This document shows, in pieces, positions 18,413-26,943 of a DNA stretch of 46,467 nucleotides (position 1 is its first letter; the number at the start of each line of letters is the position of its first letter). The translations under genes and the position numbers were made by a program. Source of the stretch: Rhodocyclaceae bacterium (GTDB taxonomy: Bacteria > Pseudomonadota > Gammaproteobacteria > Burkholderiales > Rhodocyclaceae); contig RXJP01000144.1 of NCBI GenBank assembly GCA_003963315.1, positions 1 to 46,467 of the forward strand. Reading direction: 5' to 3'. The notes under the pieces were generated by a model, which saw nothing but the letters and a program-made list of their open reading frames with translations, did no database searches and had not been told where the DNA came from.

Positions 18413-19129
18413 TTGACCCTGAATTCGCTGAAAGTTGCCTGCTCCCAGTGCAATCTTCAGGAGCTTTGTCTCCCATTGGGACTTTCCGAAACCGAACTGG
18501 GCCGTGTCGACACCCTGGTCGGCGCCCGGCGCAAGGTGAAACGGGGCCAGCACCTCTACCGTGCCGGGGACCCGTTCGAAGCCATTTACGCCGTCAAGAC
18601 CGGTTTTTTCAAGACCGACGTGCTGCTGGAAGACGGCCGTGATCAAGTCACAGGCTTCCAGATGGCGGGAGAGTTGTTGGGGATGGACGGCATCAGCGTC
18701 GAAGCCCATACCTGCAACGCCGTGGCACTGGAAGACAGCGAAGTTTGCTTGATTCCTTATGAGCAACTGGAAGAACTGTCCAGCGAAATCCGGACATTGC
18801 AACGCCATTTCCACAAGGTCATGAGCCGCGAGATCGTGCGTGACCATGGCGTCATGATGTTGTTGGGCACCATGCGGGCCGAGGAGCGCCTGGCGGCCTT
18901 CCTGCTCAACCTATCCCAACGCTTCATGGCCCGGGGTTATTCATCGGCGGAGTTCCACCTGCGCATGACCCGGGAAGAAATCGGTTCCTACCTCGGCCTC
19001 AAACTGGAAACCGTCAGCCGCGCCTTTTCCCATTTCCAGGAAGCCGGCCTGATCGCTGTCCAACAAAAACATATCCGCATCCTGGACGCCACCGCCCTCA
19101 AGCAATTGCTCAACCGGCAGCCCATCTGA
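18413..19129 (+). CDS. fnr: FNR-type oxygen-responsive transcription factor
   Basis: A CRP/FNR-family regulator of about 238 residues. The N-terminal VACSQCNLQELCLPLGL has three of the [4Fe-4S] cysteines in Cx2Cx5C spacing. The fourth is in AHTCNAVALED of the cyclic-nucleotide-like domain. The C-terminal winged helix holds MTREEIGSYLGLKLETVSRAFSHF, whose recognition helix ETVSR gives FNR-type DNA specificity. The start is not certain: the open frame reaches 18290, but the FNR box at 18353-18366 makes that unlikely. A TTG at 18413 behind AAGG is used here and leaves the usual short lead before the cysteines. Likely target genes in view are hemN and the cbb3 cluster. Confidence 0.94.
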   Translation: MTLNSLKVACSQCNLQELCLPLGLSETELGRVDTLVGARRKVKRGQHLYRAGDPFEAIYAVKTGFFKTDVLLEDGRDQVTGFQMAGELLGMDGISVEAHTCNAVALEDSEVCLIPYEQLEELSSEIRTLQRHFHKVMSREIVRDHGVMMLLGTMRAEERLAAFLLNLSQRFMARGYSSAEFHLRMTREEIGSYLGLKLETVSRAFSHFQEAGLIAVQQKHIRILDATALKQLLNRQPI

Positions 19130-19164
19130 CGCCTACGCGTTCCCGGAGCTGCATCCCGCCGACG

Positions 19165-19566
19165 TTACCGCAGGAATGCGGCAAAAAAACCGTAGGGGTT
19201 CTTGCTCAAGGCGACAGAAACGATATAAGCCGCCACGCACAGCGCGCCCAACCATGCCGCCACACGGTAGCGCAAGGTCGGCATCAGGCGGAAGGCCGCG
19301 ACGCCTAGCCCGATATAGAGCAGAAGCGCTACCAGTTTTGCCGTCACCCACGGGGATACGCCAGGATATTGCCCGGTGACGATCACCAGGCCGCCGGCAG
19401 CCAGCAGCAACAGGCTGTCGTTCCCATCCACCAGCCGCCGGATCAGAGGTTTGGCCGGTAGTGAAGACCCCGTGAAAGTCAAGATACCGCGTATCAGAAA
19501 GCCGCTGATGCTCAGCGCTGCGCAGGTCATATGAACGTGACGCAGCAGGGGGTACCAGGCCTGCAT
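19165..19566 (-). CDS. SirB2-family membrane protein
   Basis: A 133-residue protein with four predicted membrane helices and the SirB N-terminus YPLLRHVHMTCAALSISGFLIRG, rich in His and small residues. It also contains LLLLAAGGLVIVTGQYP, WVTAKLVALLLYIGLGVAAFRL and AAWLGALCVAAYIVSVALSKNP. The family is found with respiratory and invasion-regulator genes; molecular function is unknown. The ATG overlaps the stop of the di-iron protein gene by one base, so the two are coupled. Confidence 0.85.
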   Translation of the reverse strand: MQAWYPLLRHVHMTCAALSISGFLIRGILTFTGSSLPAKPLIRRLVDGNDSLLLLAAGGLVIVTGQYPGVSPWVTAKLVALLLYIGLGVAAFRLMPTLRYRVAAWLGALCVAAYIVSVALSKNPYGFFAAFLR

Positions 19567-20306
19567 CAGTACTTCAGGACGCCCACTTCCAGGTTGGCGA
19601 ACCAGTCGATGAAACGTTTCACGTCCTCACCGCGATAGATCGCGCCGTGCTGGGGGCACAGCATGTCGATATCCATGGCCGACACCCTTGAACACCAGTC
19701 GCGCTTGGCCCTGTCCGATCCCATCCAGCGCCGGTGGAAGGCCTCCGCATGGCGGATATGGCGGTCGAAATCCTCGACGAACAAGCCATCGGCCTCGGGC
19801 GGCAGCAAGGCGGCGCCGATGTCCCCGGAGAAGAGGATTTTGGCCTTGGGGTCGTAGAGATTGAAATTGCCGGAGGAATGCAGGTAATGGGCGGGAACGG
19901 CCTGCAAACGCTGCCCCCCCACCAGAATGTCCGTTCCGGCGTCGGGGATGGCGACAAAGGTTTCATCATTGCCGCCGAAGTGCGGTACGAAACTGGTCCA
20001 CAGCCAACTGATATGACATTTGATGGCGGGATTGAATTCAAGCCACAAGGACAAAGAGGAGATGATGTCGGGGTCTTGATGGGAGGCGAAAAGCTTGCCC
20101 AATTGGCGCGGATCGAATTCCGCCGACAAAGCGGAGAAGACGGCGGGAAAAACCTCTGCCCCGCCCGGATCAAGCAGGATGGCATCGTCGCCCACGGCGA
20201 CCAGATATTCGTTGGTATCGATCAAATAGCCTGGCCGACTGGGGTCGCGCACCAGGGCGAGCCATTTGTGGTTGCCGTTTTCGTAGATAGTCTGAGCGGT
20301 CTTCAT
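19566..20306 (-). CDS. ODP-type oxygen-binding di-iron protein (metallo-beta-lactamase fold)
   Basis: A 246-residue metallo-beta-lactamase-fold protein of the oxygen-binding di-iron (ODP) group related to flavodiiron proteins, but without a flavodoxin domain. Metal ligands appear as H76 and D78/D80 in ASHQDPDI, H140/H143 in AHYLHSSGN, D162 in FSGDIGAAL and H220 in CPQHGAIYRG. The ligand set H-x-D-x-D replaces the H-x-E-x-D of true flavodiiron enzymes, as in ODPs. In Treponema denticola an ODP acts as an oxygen sensor for chemotaxis. Here it is encoded in ATGA overlap with an MCP-like signalling protein, which strongly suggests the same pairing. Enzymatic NO/O2 reduction is the alternative but lacks a visible flavin domain. 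Confidence 0.87.
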   Translation of the reverse strand: MKTAQTIYENGNHKWLALVRDPSRPGYLIDTNEYLVAVGDDAILLDPGGAEVFPAVFSALSAEFDPRQLGKLFASHQDPDIISSLSLWLEFNPAIKCHISWLWTSFVPHFGGNDETFVAIPDAGTDILVGGQRLQAVPAHYLHSSGNFNLYDPKAKILFSGDIGAALLPPEADGLFVEDFDRHIRHAEAFHRRWMGSDRAKRDWCSRVSAMDIDMLCPQHGAIYRGEDVKRFIDWFANLEVGVLKY

Positions 20307-20938
20307 CCGGCAAACTCCTGGGATTGGTGTTTAGTCAGGGTATCCAGGGATTTCTGAATATCGCTGATGGTCTGTTCAAAATCGCTGGACACCTGCATCA
20401 ACGATGTGGAAAAAGTGCCCCCATAGGCGGCTTCAATCTTGGCCGAACGCGCCAACACGCTGCCGAGCTCCACCAGTTGGGCCGTATCGGAGATCATTTG
20501 GGAAAGCCGACGATTGAGGGCCGTCACACCCCCGCTCTCGTCACCGGAATAGCGGTCATTGCGCGCCCTCAGGCAAGCCTCGACCATGCGCCGTCCCTGG
20601 CCTTTGCTGACGGCGAGGGTGCGCTGAAAGATTCTTTCGACACGGGTCTGCTTGACCAGCCCTGTCACCACGACAACGCTATCGGTGGTTGCGATCCGCA
20701 GCGTCTCCATTTGCCGTTGCAGATCCATGGCGAAACGGCGCAGCTCATTGGAAAGGACGCCAAACCCCAGGGCCGACTGCCCTGCCCGCTTGGCCAGGAA
20801 AATGGCGTTCATGGCCATGAGGTTGATCTTGAAGGCCGTGGTCACCACCTTCTTGATCTCTTCATTGATGCGGACGATGCGGCGCAACTCCTGTCCGGCA
20901 TTCTGCCGGCTCGCCGCCGGCAAAGATAACGCGCTCAT
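20303..20938 (-). CDS. soluble MCP-like chemotaxis signalling protein
   Basis: A 211-residue protein without membrane helices. The segment FKINLMAMNAIFLAKRAG.SALGFGVLSNELRRFA matches the conserved hairpin tip of chemoreceptor signalling domains (N-LLA-NAAIEAARAGE-G-GFAVVA-EVR-LA), but diverges at several CheA/CheW-contact positions. The rest is long amphipathic helices, so a short coiled-coil hairpin is expected. There is no HAMP or sensor domain; input would have to come from a partner. The downstream gene overlaps by four bases and encodes the di-iron ODP protein. The second of two close ATGs is used because GAGGAG lies six bases before it. Binding to ODP is inference. Confidence 0.8.
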   Translation of the reverse strand: MSALSLPAASRQNAGQELRRIVRINEEIKKVVTTAFKINLMAMNAIFLAKRAGQSALGFGVLSNELRRFAMDLQRQMETLRIATTDSVVVVTGLVKQTRVERIFQRTLAVSKGQGRRMVEACLRARNDRYSGDESGGVTALNRRLSQMISDTAQLVELGSVLARSAKIEAAYGGTFSTSLMQVSSDFEQTISDIQKSLDTLTKHQSQEFAG

Positions 20939-21018
20939 CGGCATCTCCTCGTCGCTTTTATGGTTTCCATCCCTCGGGGCATTGTAATGAGCAATGTCCC
21001 GCTTGTGCAGGGATCCTG

Positions 21019-22272
21019 TTACTGGGAAACCGGTAGGGCGATGAGGTGGTCCTTGCTGTACAGATAGTCGTTGAAGATGTGCTCGGCGGAAAGGATCTGG
21101 TATTCGCCGTTGTCCAACTTGCGCGTAGTGTCCTTGAGGCGGTAGGTGTAGTGGCCGCAGGTCCAGCAGTCGAAATTGCGCATGTGGGTGCACAGGCAGG
21201 TCTTGTCCATCACCTTGACCTTGCGCGCCGTGGGATGCAGGGCCACTTCCCGGTTGTAAGCTTCGATGTAGGAACAGGAACCATTGCCGTCAAGCAGGTA
21301 ACCGTAGGCTTCGCAGTTGGGGCGGATGCCGTCGCCGATGGCGGGGCTGTTGCGCAACATGCGCATGGGATAACCGGTAGGGGAAATGGTGTTGACCTCG
21401 ATGTCCTCTTCGTTGGCCTTGAAATATTCCTGTTGCACCTGCTCCGGCAGGCCGCATTCCTTGGCTACGGTGAAGCGGGTTGCCACTTGCACGGCTGCCG
21501 CCCCGTTCTCCATGAACGACACTGCATCACTGCCGGTGAAGATGCCGCCCGCGGCGACCAAAGGGATATCCAGCTTCTCTTGTACCAGATAGGCGTGGAT
21601 TTCACTGACGATGGTTTGAAGGTTGTACTTCTTCCAGTCGTCTATGCTGAAACCCAAATGGCCGCCCGCCAGGGGGCCTTCGATGATGATGAAATCCGGT
21701 AGCCGGTTGAGCTTGGCGTTCTTGCGCAGGAACAGTTGCAGGGCGCGCAGCGACGAAACGATGATGCCCAACTTTGCATCGCGGAAGCGGGAATTTTCCT
21801 CCATCAGCGCAAAGGAACCGAGATGCAAGCCGGCGGACAGGGTGATGCCGTCGATACCGGCATCAAGCGCCGCATTGAGGCGCACCTTCAAGGTGTCCTT
21901 GGGGCCGTTCATGGTGAGCTTCTCCATGCAATTGATGAAGATCATGCCTTCACCCTGCTTGGCTTCCATGGTCCGCCCCACGTGCATCCGCGTCGCCTCT
22001 TCAAGCTGTCCAAGGTCGAACTGGACGGCTGATTTATCGGTATTGGCGACGTTGTACTTGTACTGCTTGAGCTTCTGTTTGACGAAATGCGTATTGAAAC
22101 GCCGGTCGGCCACGGTCGGCACCATGGCATCGGAAATGTGCCCGACCCCACCCAAGCGCGCAGCCTCCAAGGCCAATTCCGCTGTGGAAATGTCCACCCC
22201 CATACCACCGATCATGATGGGCACCACTTCCCGCTTACCGAATTTCAAGCGGAAATCATCCACGCACTTCAT
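21019..22272 (-). CDS. nitronate monooxygenase-like FMN oxidoreductase with Cys-rich tail
   Basis: A 417-residue TIM-barrel flavoprotein. IMIGGMGVDIST is the FMN phosphate-loop start of the 2-nitropropane dioxygenase/NMO family. Later come IEGPLAGGHLGFS and DIPLVAAGGIFTGSDAVSFMENGAAAVQVATRF, with the Gly-rich flavin-phosphate site. The C-terminal 80 residues are unusual for an NMO: they contain two Cys in CEAYGYLLDGNGSC and then a CxC-x7-CxxC cluster (CLC...CWTC). The start at MKCVDDF is chosen for its AAAGGA site. The reaction could be nitronate oxidation or an enoyl/quinone reduction; the family name is safe, the substrate is not. Neighbours are the ODP operon and phaC, none obviously metabolic partners. 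Confidence 0.85.
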   Translation of the reverse strand: MKCVDDFRLKFGKREVVPIMIGGMGVDISTAELALEAARLGGVGHISDAMVPTVADRRFNTHFVKQKLKQYKYNVANTDKSAVQFDLGQLEEATRMHVGRTMEAKQGEGMIFINCMEKLTMNGPKDTLKVRLNAALDAGIDGITLSAGLHLGSFALMEENSRFRDAKLGIIVSSLRALQLFLRKNAKLNRLPDFIIIEGPLAGGHLGFSIDDWKKYNLQTIVSEIHAYLVQEKLDIPLVAAGGIFTGSDAVSFMENGAAAVQVATRFTVAKECGLPEQVQQEYFKANEEDIEVNTISPTGYPMRMLRNSPAIGDGIRPNCEAYGYLLDGNGSCSYIEAYNREVALHPTARKVKVMDKTCLCTHMRNFDCWTCGHYTYRLKDTTRKLDNGEYQILSAEHIFNDYLYSKDHLIALPVSQ

Positions 22273-22390
22273 TGCATCCTTTCGGCCCTTTTTGGGGCAA
22301 TCGGGGACCGGCCCCGGCAAAAGGCGTAATGATAGCTGATCCTGCCCTTTTCTCGGCTGCTACAAGCCGTTTTCTCTTGCAAATCAGCGC

Positions 22391-24130
22391 TCAATCTTCC
22401 AACACATAGGTGCCTGGCGCATCGGCCAAGACGGTATAGCCTTTTTTGATCAAAGCGGGTGGCTCACCGAGAGGACCCGACATTGGTTTCAGCCAAGCCA
22501 TCCAATCTTCCCACCAGGATCCGGCATGGTGCTTTGCCTTGGTCCGCCACATTTCCGCATCGTGGTGCCGTTCCGCACTACCCACCCAGTATTCCCGTTT
22601 CGGCGGGGTAACAACTGGATTGACAATCCCGAGGATGTGACCGGAAGAGGACAGCACGAACCGTTTATCCCCGGCAACAAAGTTATTGATGCGGAACGCC
22701 TGGCGCCAGGGTGCAATATGGTCGTCCTCGGCGGACACCGAATAGACAGGCTGGACGATCTGCTCAAGATCGATAGGCTGCCCCGCGATGGTTAATGCAT
22801 CCTTCTTGATCAGATTGTTTTCCAGATAAAACTCCCGCAAATACCAGGAATGCATGGCTGCCGGCATCCGGGTGGTATCCATATTCCAATACAGGACATC
22901 AAAGGAAGGCGGTTTTTCGCCATAGAGATACCCGTGCACCACGTAATGCCAGATCAGACTGTTGGAACGCAGCAGACGGAACGCCGAGGCCATTTCTTTT
23001 CCGTCCAAATATCCCTTCTCATCCATGGACTTGGTCAACCAGTCCACCGTACTTTCATTGAGAAAGACTTCGATATCCCCGGGTTTGTGATAATCCACCA
23101 AGGTGGTAAAGAAGGTTGCACTGGCCACAGGCATCTTCTCCTTGCCGTAGTGCCGATTGGCCCAGGCCATGTAGGTCGCCAACGCCGCTCCGCCGATGCA
23201 ATAGCCCACGGCGTTAACCTGGGGGCTGCCGGAAATATCCCGTGCCGCCTTGAAGGCCTTGTCCAGGCCTTCCGTCAAATAAGCGTCGAAACCCACGTCC
23301 CGCATTTCCGCGCCGGGGTTTTTCCAGCTGATGATGTAAACATCGAGACCTTGATCCAGAAGAAACTTGATCATGCTCTTCCGGGCATTCAAATCGAGGA
23401 TGTAGAACTTGTTGATCCAGGGCACGACGATAACGACGGGCACGGCGTGAACCTTGGCGGCGGTAGGCGTGTAATGGATCAGCTCCATCAGGCGGTTGCG
23501 GAAAACCACCTTGCCCGGTGTTGTCGCAAGGTTTTCGCCCACCCGGAAATCGTCGGTGTTCGTCATCCTCACCGTACCGGCCTTCATGTCCTCCATAAAA
23601 TTTGCCATGCCCTTGGCCAAGGTTTCGCCCTTGGAATCGATAGCCATACGCATCGCCACCGGATTGGTCAGCAGGAAGTTGGTTGGCGCCATGGCATTGA
23701 GCCATTTCCGCCACCAGAAAGCGGCGCGGCGCCTGTCCTTGGACGACATCCCCGGCGTATCGTAGAGCATGTCCTGGATGTGGTGGGTCAGGGTGAGATA
23801 CCACTCCTTGGCGATATCCCAGGAAGGTGAATCGGTCCATATAGGATCGGCAAAACGGGTATCGTCAGGATTGGGTGCAACCACGTCCTTGCTTGGCATC
23901 CCCAGCGCCCGATGCCACGAGTGCATTTGCAGTTCCCACGATTTCTGTGCCAGATTGGCCAGCGCCTCGGCCAGCTCCTGGGGATGGGACAGCCATGCCA
24001 GTTGCGCATGGGCCAGGGGTACGGCCATGCCCACCGGATCGACTTGGGCCTCGGCCATGCCATTCAAGTTCCGCATGACCTCCAGGGGGTTAATCAACGG
24101 CGTTCCGTTCCCATTAGTTTTCTTAGTCAT
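22391..24130 (-). CDS. phaC: class I poly(3-hydroxyalkanoate) synthase
   Basis: A 579-residue PHA synthase that polymerises hydroxyacyl-CoA on granule surfaces. The alpha/beta-hydrolase core contains VPVVIVVPWINKFYILDL, WKNPGAEMRDVGFDAYL and the lipase-like box VGYCIGGAAL with the nucleophilic Cys. The catalytic Asp is in SAEDDHIAPW and the His in SSGHILGIVNPV. Length and WWRKWLNAMAPTNFLLTNP place it in class I. The start at 24130 has GGGAG seven bases ahead; an ATG eleven codons upstream is also possible. It is divergent from a universal stress gene. No phaA/phaB or phasin gene is in the window. Confidence 0.95.
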   Translation of the reverse strand: MTKKTNGNGTPLINPLEVMRNLNGMAEAQVDPVGMAVPLAHAQLAWLSHPQELAEALANLAQKSWELQMHSWHRALGMPSKDVVAPNPDDTRFADPIWTDSPSWDIAKEWYLTLTHHIQDMLYDTPGMSSKDRRRAAFWWRKWLNAMAPTNFLLTNPVAMRMAIDSKGETLAKGMANFMEDMKAGTVRMTNTDDFRVGENLATTPGKVVFRNRLMELIHYTPTAAKVHAVPVVIVVPWINKFYILDLNARKSMIKFLLDQGLDVYIISWKNPGAEMRDVGFDAYLTEGLDKAFKAARDISGSPQVNAVGYCIGGAALATYMAWANRHYGKEKMPVASATFFTTLVDYHKPGDIEVFLNESTVDWLTKSMDEKGYLDGKEMASAFRLLRSNSLIWHYVVHGYLYGEKPPSFDVLYWNMDTTRMPAAMHSWYLREFYLENNLIKKDALTIAGQPIDLEQIVQPVYSVSAEDDHIAPWRQAFRINNFVAGDKRFVLSSSGHILGIVNPVVTPPKREYWVGSAERHHDAEMWRTKAKHHAGSWWEDWMAWLKPMSGPLGEPPALIKKGYTVLADAPGTYVLED

Positions 24131-24245
24131 CAAGGCACTCCCACTGCAATTGGATCCATTCATAATCTTACCCTTGGCAGGGTTTTAAGTATGGACCTAG
24201 AATGGCCCATAACCCCTACCCGTTCCATGGAAAGGAAACATAGCT

Positions 24246-24689
24246 ATGTTCAAACATATTCTCGTACCAACCGATGGGTCGCAACTTTCTACGGACACGG
24301 TTAAACGTGCTATCGGCTTCGCTCAGGAAGCAAAGGCCAAGATCACTTTTTTTTACGCAAAGCCCGACTATCCAATCGCGTTGTATGGCGAAGGCGCCCT
24401 CATTGATCCAACCACACCGGATCAGTTCGCCGAAATGGCTGAAAAACAAAGCAAGGAGATTCTGGAGGCTTGCGAAGTGTTGGCTAAGGGTGCCGGCGTA
24501 GCCTGTGACTCCGTTACCGAAACCAGCGACATCCCTTGGGAAGCCATCGTCAAAGCGGCAGGTAAGACGGAATGCGACCTGATCTTCATGGCATCCCATG
24601 GTCGCCGTGGTTTGTCTGGATTTGTGCTGGGATCAGAAACCCAGCGGGTCCTGACCCATTCCAAAATTCCGGTACTCGTTTACCGGTAA
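24246..24689 (+). CDS. universal stress protein (UspA family)
   Basis: A 147-residue single UspA domain starting FKHILVPTDGSQLSTDT. The ATP loop is LIFMASHGRRGLSGFVLGSETQRVLTHSKIPVLVYR. It is preceded by AAAGGA about ten bases before the ATG. It differs clearly from the copy at 15684-16109. It is divergent from phaC; stress proteins and PHA metabolism are often co-regulated under redox or energy limitation, but no shared site is visible. Confidence 0.92.
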   Translation: MFKHILVPTDGSQLSTDTVKRAIGFAQEAKAKITFFYAKPDYPIALYGEGALIDPTTPDQFAEMAEKQSKEILEACEVLAKGAGVACDSVTETSDIPWEAIVKAAGKTECDLIFMASHGRRGLSGFVLGSETQRVLTHSKIPVLVYR

Positions 24690-24697
24690 TGCTGTTT

Positions 24698-24725
24698 GGA
24701 GGCTCCGGCGTTTGCCAGAGCCTCC
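24698..24725. terminator. hairpin after the universal stress gene
   Basis: GGAGGCTC (24698-24705) pairs with GAGCCTCC, with an inner GGC/GCC extension around GTTT and one mismatch. It lies eight bases past the stop at 24689 and about 30 bases past the end of the DUF3149 gene on the other strand, so it can serve both. There is no strong T-run. Confidence 0.55.
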
Positions 24726-24754
24726 CCTACTCTCAAGGGGAAGGTGCAACGTTC

Positions 24755-24895
24755 CTACTGGTGTGCCTTCTTGGCATCTTCATCGGCATGCTTGCGCACG
24801 TAGTGGTAAATGAAACCACCCATCGCTATCACGAAGCCTATCGTAAATAGGCTCAATAGGCCGATATCACTACCGAACAGGATTTGCAATGCCAT
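24755..24895 (-). CDS. small DUF3149-type membrane protein at the end of the cco cluster
   Basis: A 46-residue single-span protein, MALQILFGSDIGLLSLF then IGFVIAMGGFIYHYVRKHADE and a Lys-rich end. Its start is preceded by GGAGGGAG. One helix with a cytoplasmic basic/acidic tail (HADEDAKKAHQ) matches DUF3149 small proteins that commonly lie after fixH/ccoH in betaproteobacteria. It follows the ccoH stop by 12 bases on the same strand, so it should be co-expressed and could be a minor oxidase-assembly or accessory subunit. Function is inference. Confidence 0.8.
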   Translation of the reverse strand: MALQILFGSDIGLLSLFTIGFVIAMGGFIYHYVRKHADEDAKKAHQ

Positions 24896-24907
24896 GGGAC
24901 TCCCTCC

Positions 24908-25459
24908 TCATTGCTGGTTGCGAATGTCGGCGGGAGCAGCCACCCCGCCGATTACCGTAACCCCTGCTGCCGGCAATACAACGTTGCCCAGCAGGCGCCA
25001 CGATCCAGTGTCGTCTTCCACAGTCACGATCCAGTGGCCCGCCGTGGGCAGACGATAGTCTCCGCTATAAACCCCCTCGCCCTTCTTGGCGAGCCTCAGG
25101 GTTTGGTCCATGCCGGCCCGGGTCGGATGGGCCAGGGTCAAATTGATGATCGCCGGCAAATTGTAGTTTTTGTCCTTGGCGGCAAGCTTGGCTGAAATCG
25201 CGTGCTCACTGAGAGTCAACCCCACTTCCAGGCCCAGTTTTTGAGCCTTCTCGCTCATGGCGATTGTCTGGTTAGCTGACAGACCCTGTTTGTAGTAATC
25301 CTCGACCACCAAGCCATCCGCGCTGGACAAGGCGTACCACGCCGAGATAAAGGAGGCCACCACCACCATGAAAGGGCCGGACATCAAGATCCATGGCCAG
25401 GGCTGGCGATACCAAGGACCGGTGTCTTTCACAGCGGCATTCAATATAGATGTATTCAT
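24908..25459 (-). CDS. ccoH: FixH/CcoH cbb3 oxidase accessory protein
   Basis: A 183-residue protein anchored by one N-terminal helix (WYRQPWPWILMSGPFMVVVASFISAWYAL). The periplasmic domain carries DGLVVEDYYKQGLSANQ, the FixH signature, and later LAHPTRAGMDQTLRL. FixH is needed for stable cbb3 oxidase assembly. The gene overlaps ccoG by four bases (ATGA), giving the standard ccoG-ccoH order. Confidence 0.92.
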   Translation of the reverse strand: MNTSILNAAVKDTGPWYRQPWPWILMSGPFMVVVASFISAWYALSSADGLVVEDYYKQGLSANQTIAMSEKAQKLGLEVGLTLSEHAISAKLAAKDKNYNLPAIINLTLAHPTRAGMDQTLRLAKKGEGVYSGDYRLPTAGHWIVTVEDDTGSWRLLGNVVLPAAGVTVIGGVAAPADIRNQQ

Positions 25460-26874
25460 GGCTGGATAAAAGTCGTCTTCTCATGCACGGATATGTTCCC
25501 ATCCGACAGGGATTTCACATCCAGATAAATGGGGTTGGAGCCTTGTTTCCCTGTGCCGGCAGGGACACGCACTTGTATCGTAACAGCCACGGTGGTTGCC
25601 GGCGCGACATCCACCTCGCCGGGCCCTTGCAATTTGATGCCATCCAAACCTTCAACTGCGACGGAGTAGCGCTGAGCTTTTTCGGAAACATTCATGACTT
25701 GAAGACGATAGACGTTCTCCACCAAACCGTCTTCCACTTCCCGCGCCAATGCAGCCCGATCCCGTATCACGTCGACCCGAAGAGAAGGCTTTGTCGCCAA
25801 GCCCCAGATAAACGCCAGAATGATAACGAGCAGGATGCTGGTGTATATAATGACCCGGGGTCGAATCACATGACCGACGATTTCACGCCATCCCCAATGC
25901 TGCTCAACCGCACGCTCCGTTGTGTAGCGAATCAAGCCACGCGGATAGTTCATCTTGTCCATCACCTGATCGCAGGCATCTATACAGGCCGCGCAACCGA
26001 TGCATTCGTATTGCAAGCCTTTGCGAATATCGATCCCGGTGGGGCAAACCACAACGCAGAGTTCGCAATCCACGCAATCCCCCATGCCTTGGGCTTTGTA
26101 ATCCACCTTCTTGGAACGTGGGCCACGGGGTTCTCCGCGCTCGGCATCGTAAGTAATCACCAGCGTGTCGGGATCGAACATCACGCCCTGGAAGCGCGCA
26201 TAAGGACACATGTATTTGCATACCTGTTCGCGCATGTGCCCTGCCATCAGATAGGTGAAGGCACCATAAAACAATATCCAGAAAATTTCCCAAGGGCCGA
26301 GATTCAATTTCAAGGTCTCGGCCAACAGCGTTTTTATGGGGGTGAAATAGCCCACCAAGGTGATGCCCGTCCATAAGGACAGCAGAATCCACGAAGCGTA
26401 CTTGCCAAATTTCCGACCAAATTTTTCGCCGCTGAATTCCGCCTGATCCAGCCTCATCCGAGCATTGCGGTCGCCTTCAAAAAAGCGTTCCAGCCAAATG
26501 AATATCTCGGTGTAAACGGTTTGCGGACAAGCGTAGCCACACCAGAGTCGACCGCCGATAGTTGTGAATAGGAACAGGGAATAGGCGCAGATAATCAGCA
26601 AAATCGCCAGGAAAAATACATCCTGGGGCCAAAAAACCAAGCCGAAGATATAGAACTTGCGCTCAACCAAATCGAACAGTACGGCTTGCCGTCCATTCCA
26701 AGGCAGCCAGCATGTCCCGTAAAACACCAACTGCGTTACCCACACCGCGATCCAGCGCCAAGTGGCAAACAATCCACTGACAGCCCGCGGATAGATTTTT
26801 TTCTTGACCTCGTAAAGGGAGTCTTCGACGACTTCAGGAGTGGGGGCTGCTTGAGTAGGGGGCTGGACGCTCAT
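25456..26874 (-). CDS. ccoG: cbb3 oxidase accessory Fe-S protein CcoG
   Basis: A 472-residue membrane polyferredoxin. Several helices (YIFGLVFWPQDVFFLAILLII, ILLSLWTGITLVGYF) surround GRLWCGYACPQTVYTEIFIWLE. Two ferredoxin motifs, CVDCELCVVVCPTG and CIGCAACIDACDQV, bind [4Fe-4S] clusters. The C-terminal third is an Ig-like periplasmic domain (VYRLQVMNVSEKAQRYSV). CcoG is a cupric reductase that feeds Cu(I) into cbb3 assembly. A terminator after ccoP separates it from the structural genes, so it likely has its own promoter with ccoH. Confidence 0.95.
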   Translation of the reverse strand: MSVQPPTQAAPTPEVVEDSLYEVKKKIYPRAVSGLFATWRWIAVWVTQLVFYGTCWLPWNGRQAVLFDLVERKFYIFGLVFWPQDVFFLAILLIICAYSLFLFTTIGGRLWCGYACPQTVYTEIFIWLERFFEGDRNARMRLDQAEFSGEKFGRKFGKYASWILLSLWTGITLVGYFTPIKTLLAETLKLNLGPWEIFWILFYGAFTYLMAGHMREQVCKYMCPYARFQGVMFDPDTLVITYDAERGEPRGPRSKKVDYKAQGMGDCVDCELCVVVCPTGIDIRKGLQYECIGCAACIDACDQVMDKMNYPRGLIRYTTERAVEQHWGWREIVGHVIRPRVIIYTSILLVIILAFIWGLATKPSLRVDVIRDRAALAREVEDGLVENVYRLQVMNVSEKAQRYSVAVEGLDGIKLQGPGEVDVAPATTVAVTIQVRVPAGTGKQGSNPIYLDVKSLSDGNISVHEKTTFIQP

Positions 26875-26907
26875 ATAAGAAAACTCTAATTATGTGGATT
26901 CAAAAAA

Positions 26908-26933
26908 ACTCCCCGAAGTTTACTCGGGGAGTT
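26908..26933 (-). terminator. intrinsic terminator after ccoP
   Basis: AACTCCCCGA pairs with TCGGGGAGTT around AGTTTAC. The minus strand continues in TTTTTTTG. It lies 11 bases past the ccoP stop, so the ccoNOQP transcript ends here and ccoGH is transcribed separately or by read-through. Confidence 0.85.
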
Positions 26934-26943
26934 TTGATACCAC

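Noticed and set aside
20939..21193. An 85-residue N-terminal extension of the MCP-like protein
   Set aside because: The sequence is His/Pro/Arg-rich and overlaps the gap and the next gene; a GAGGAG site marks the internal ATG.
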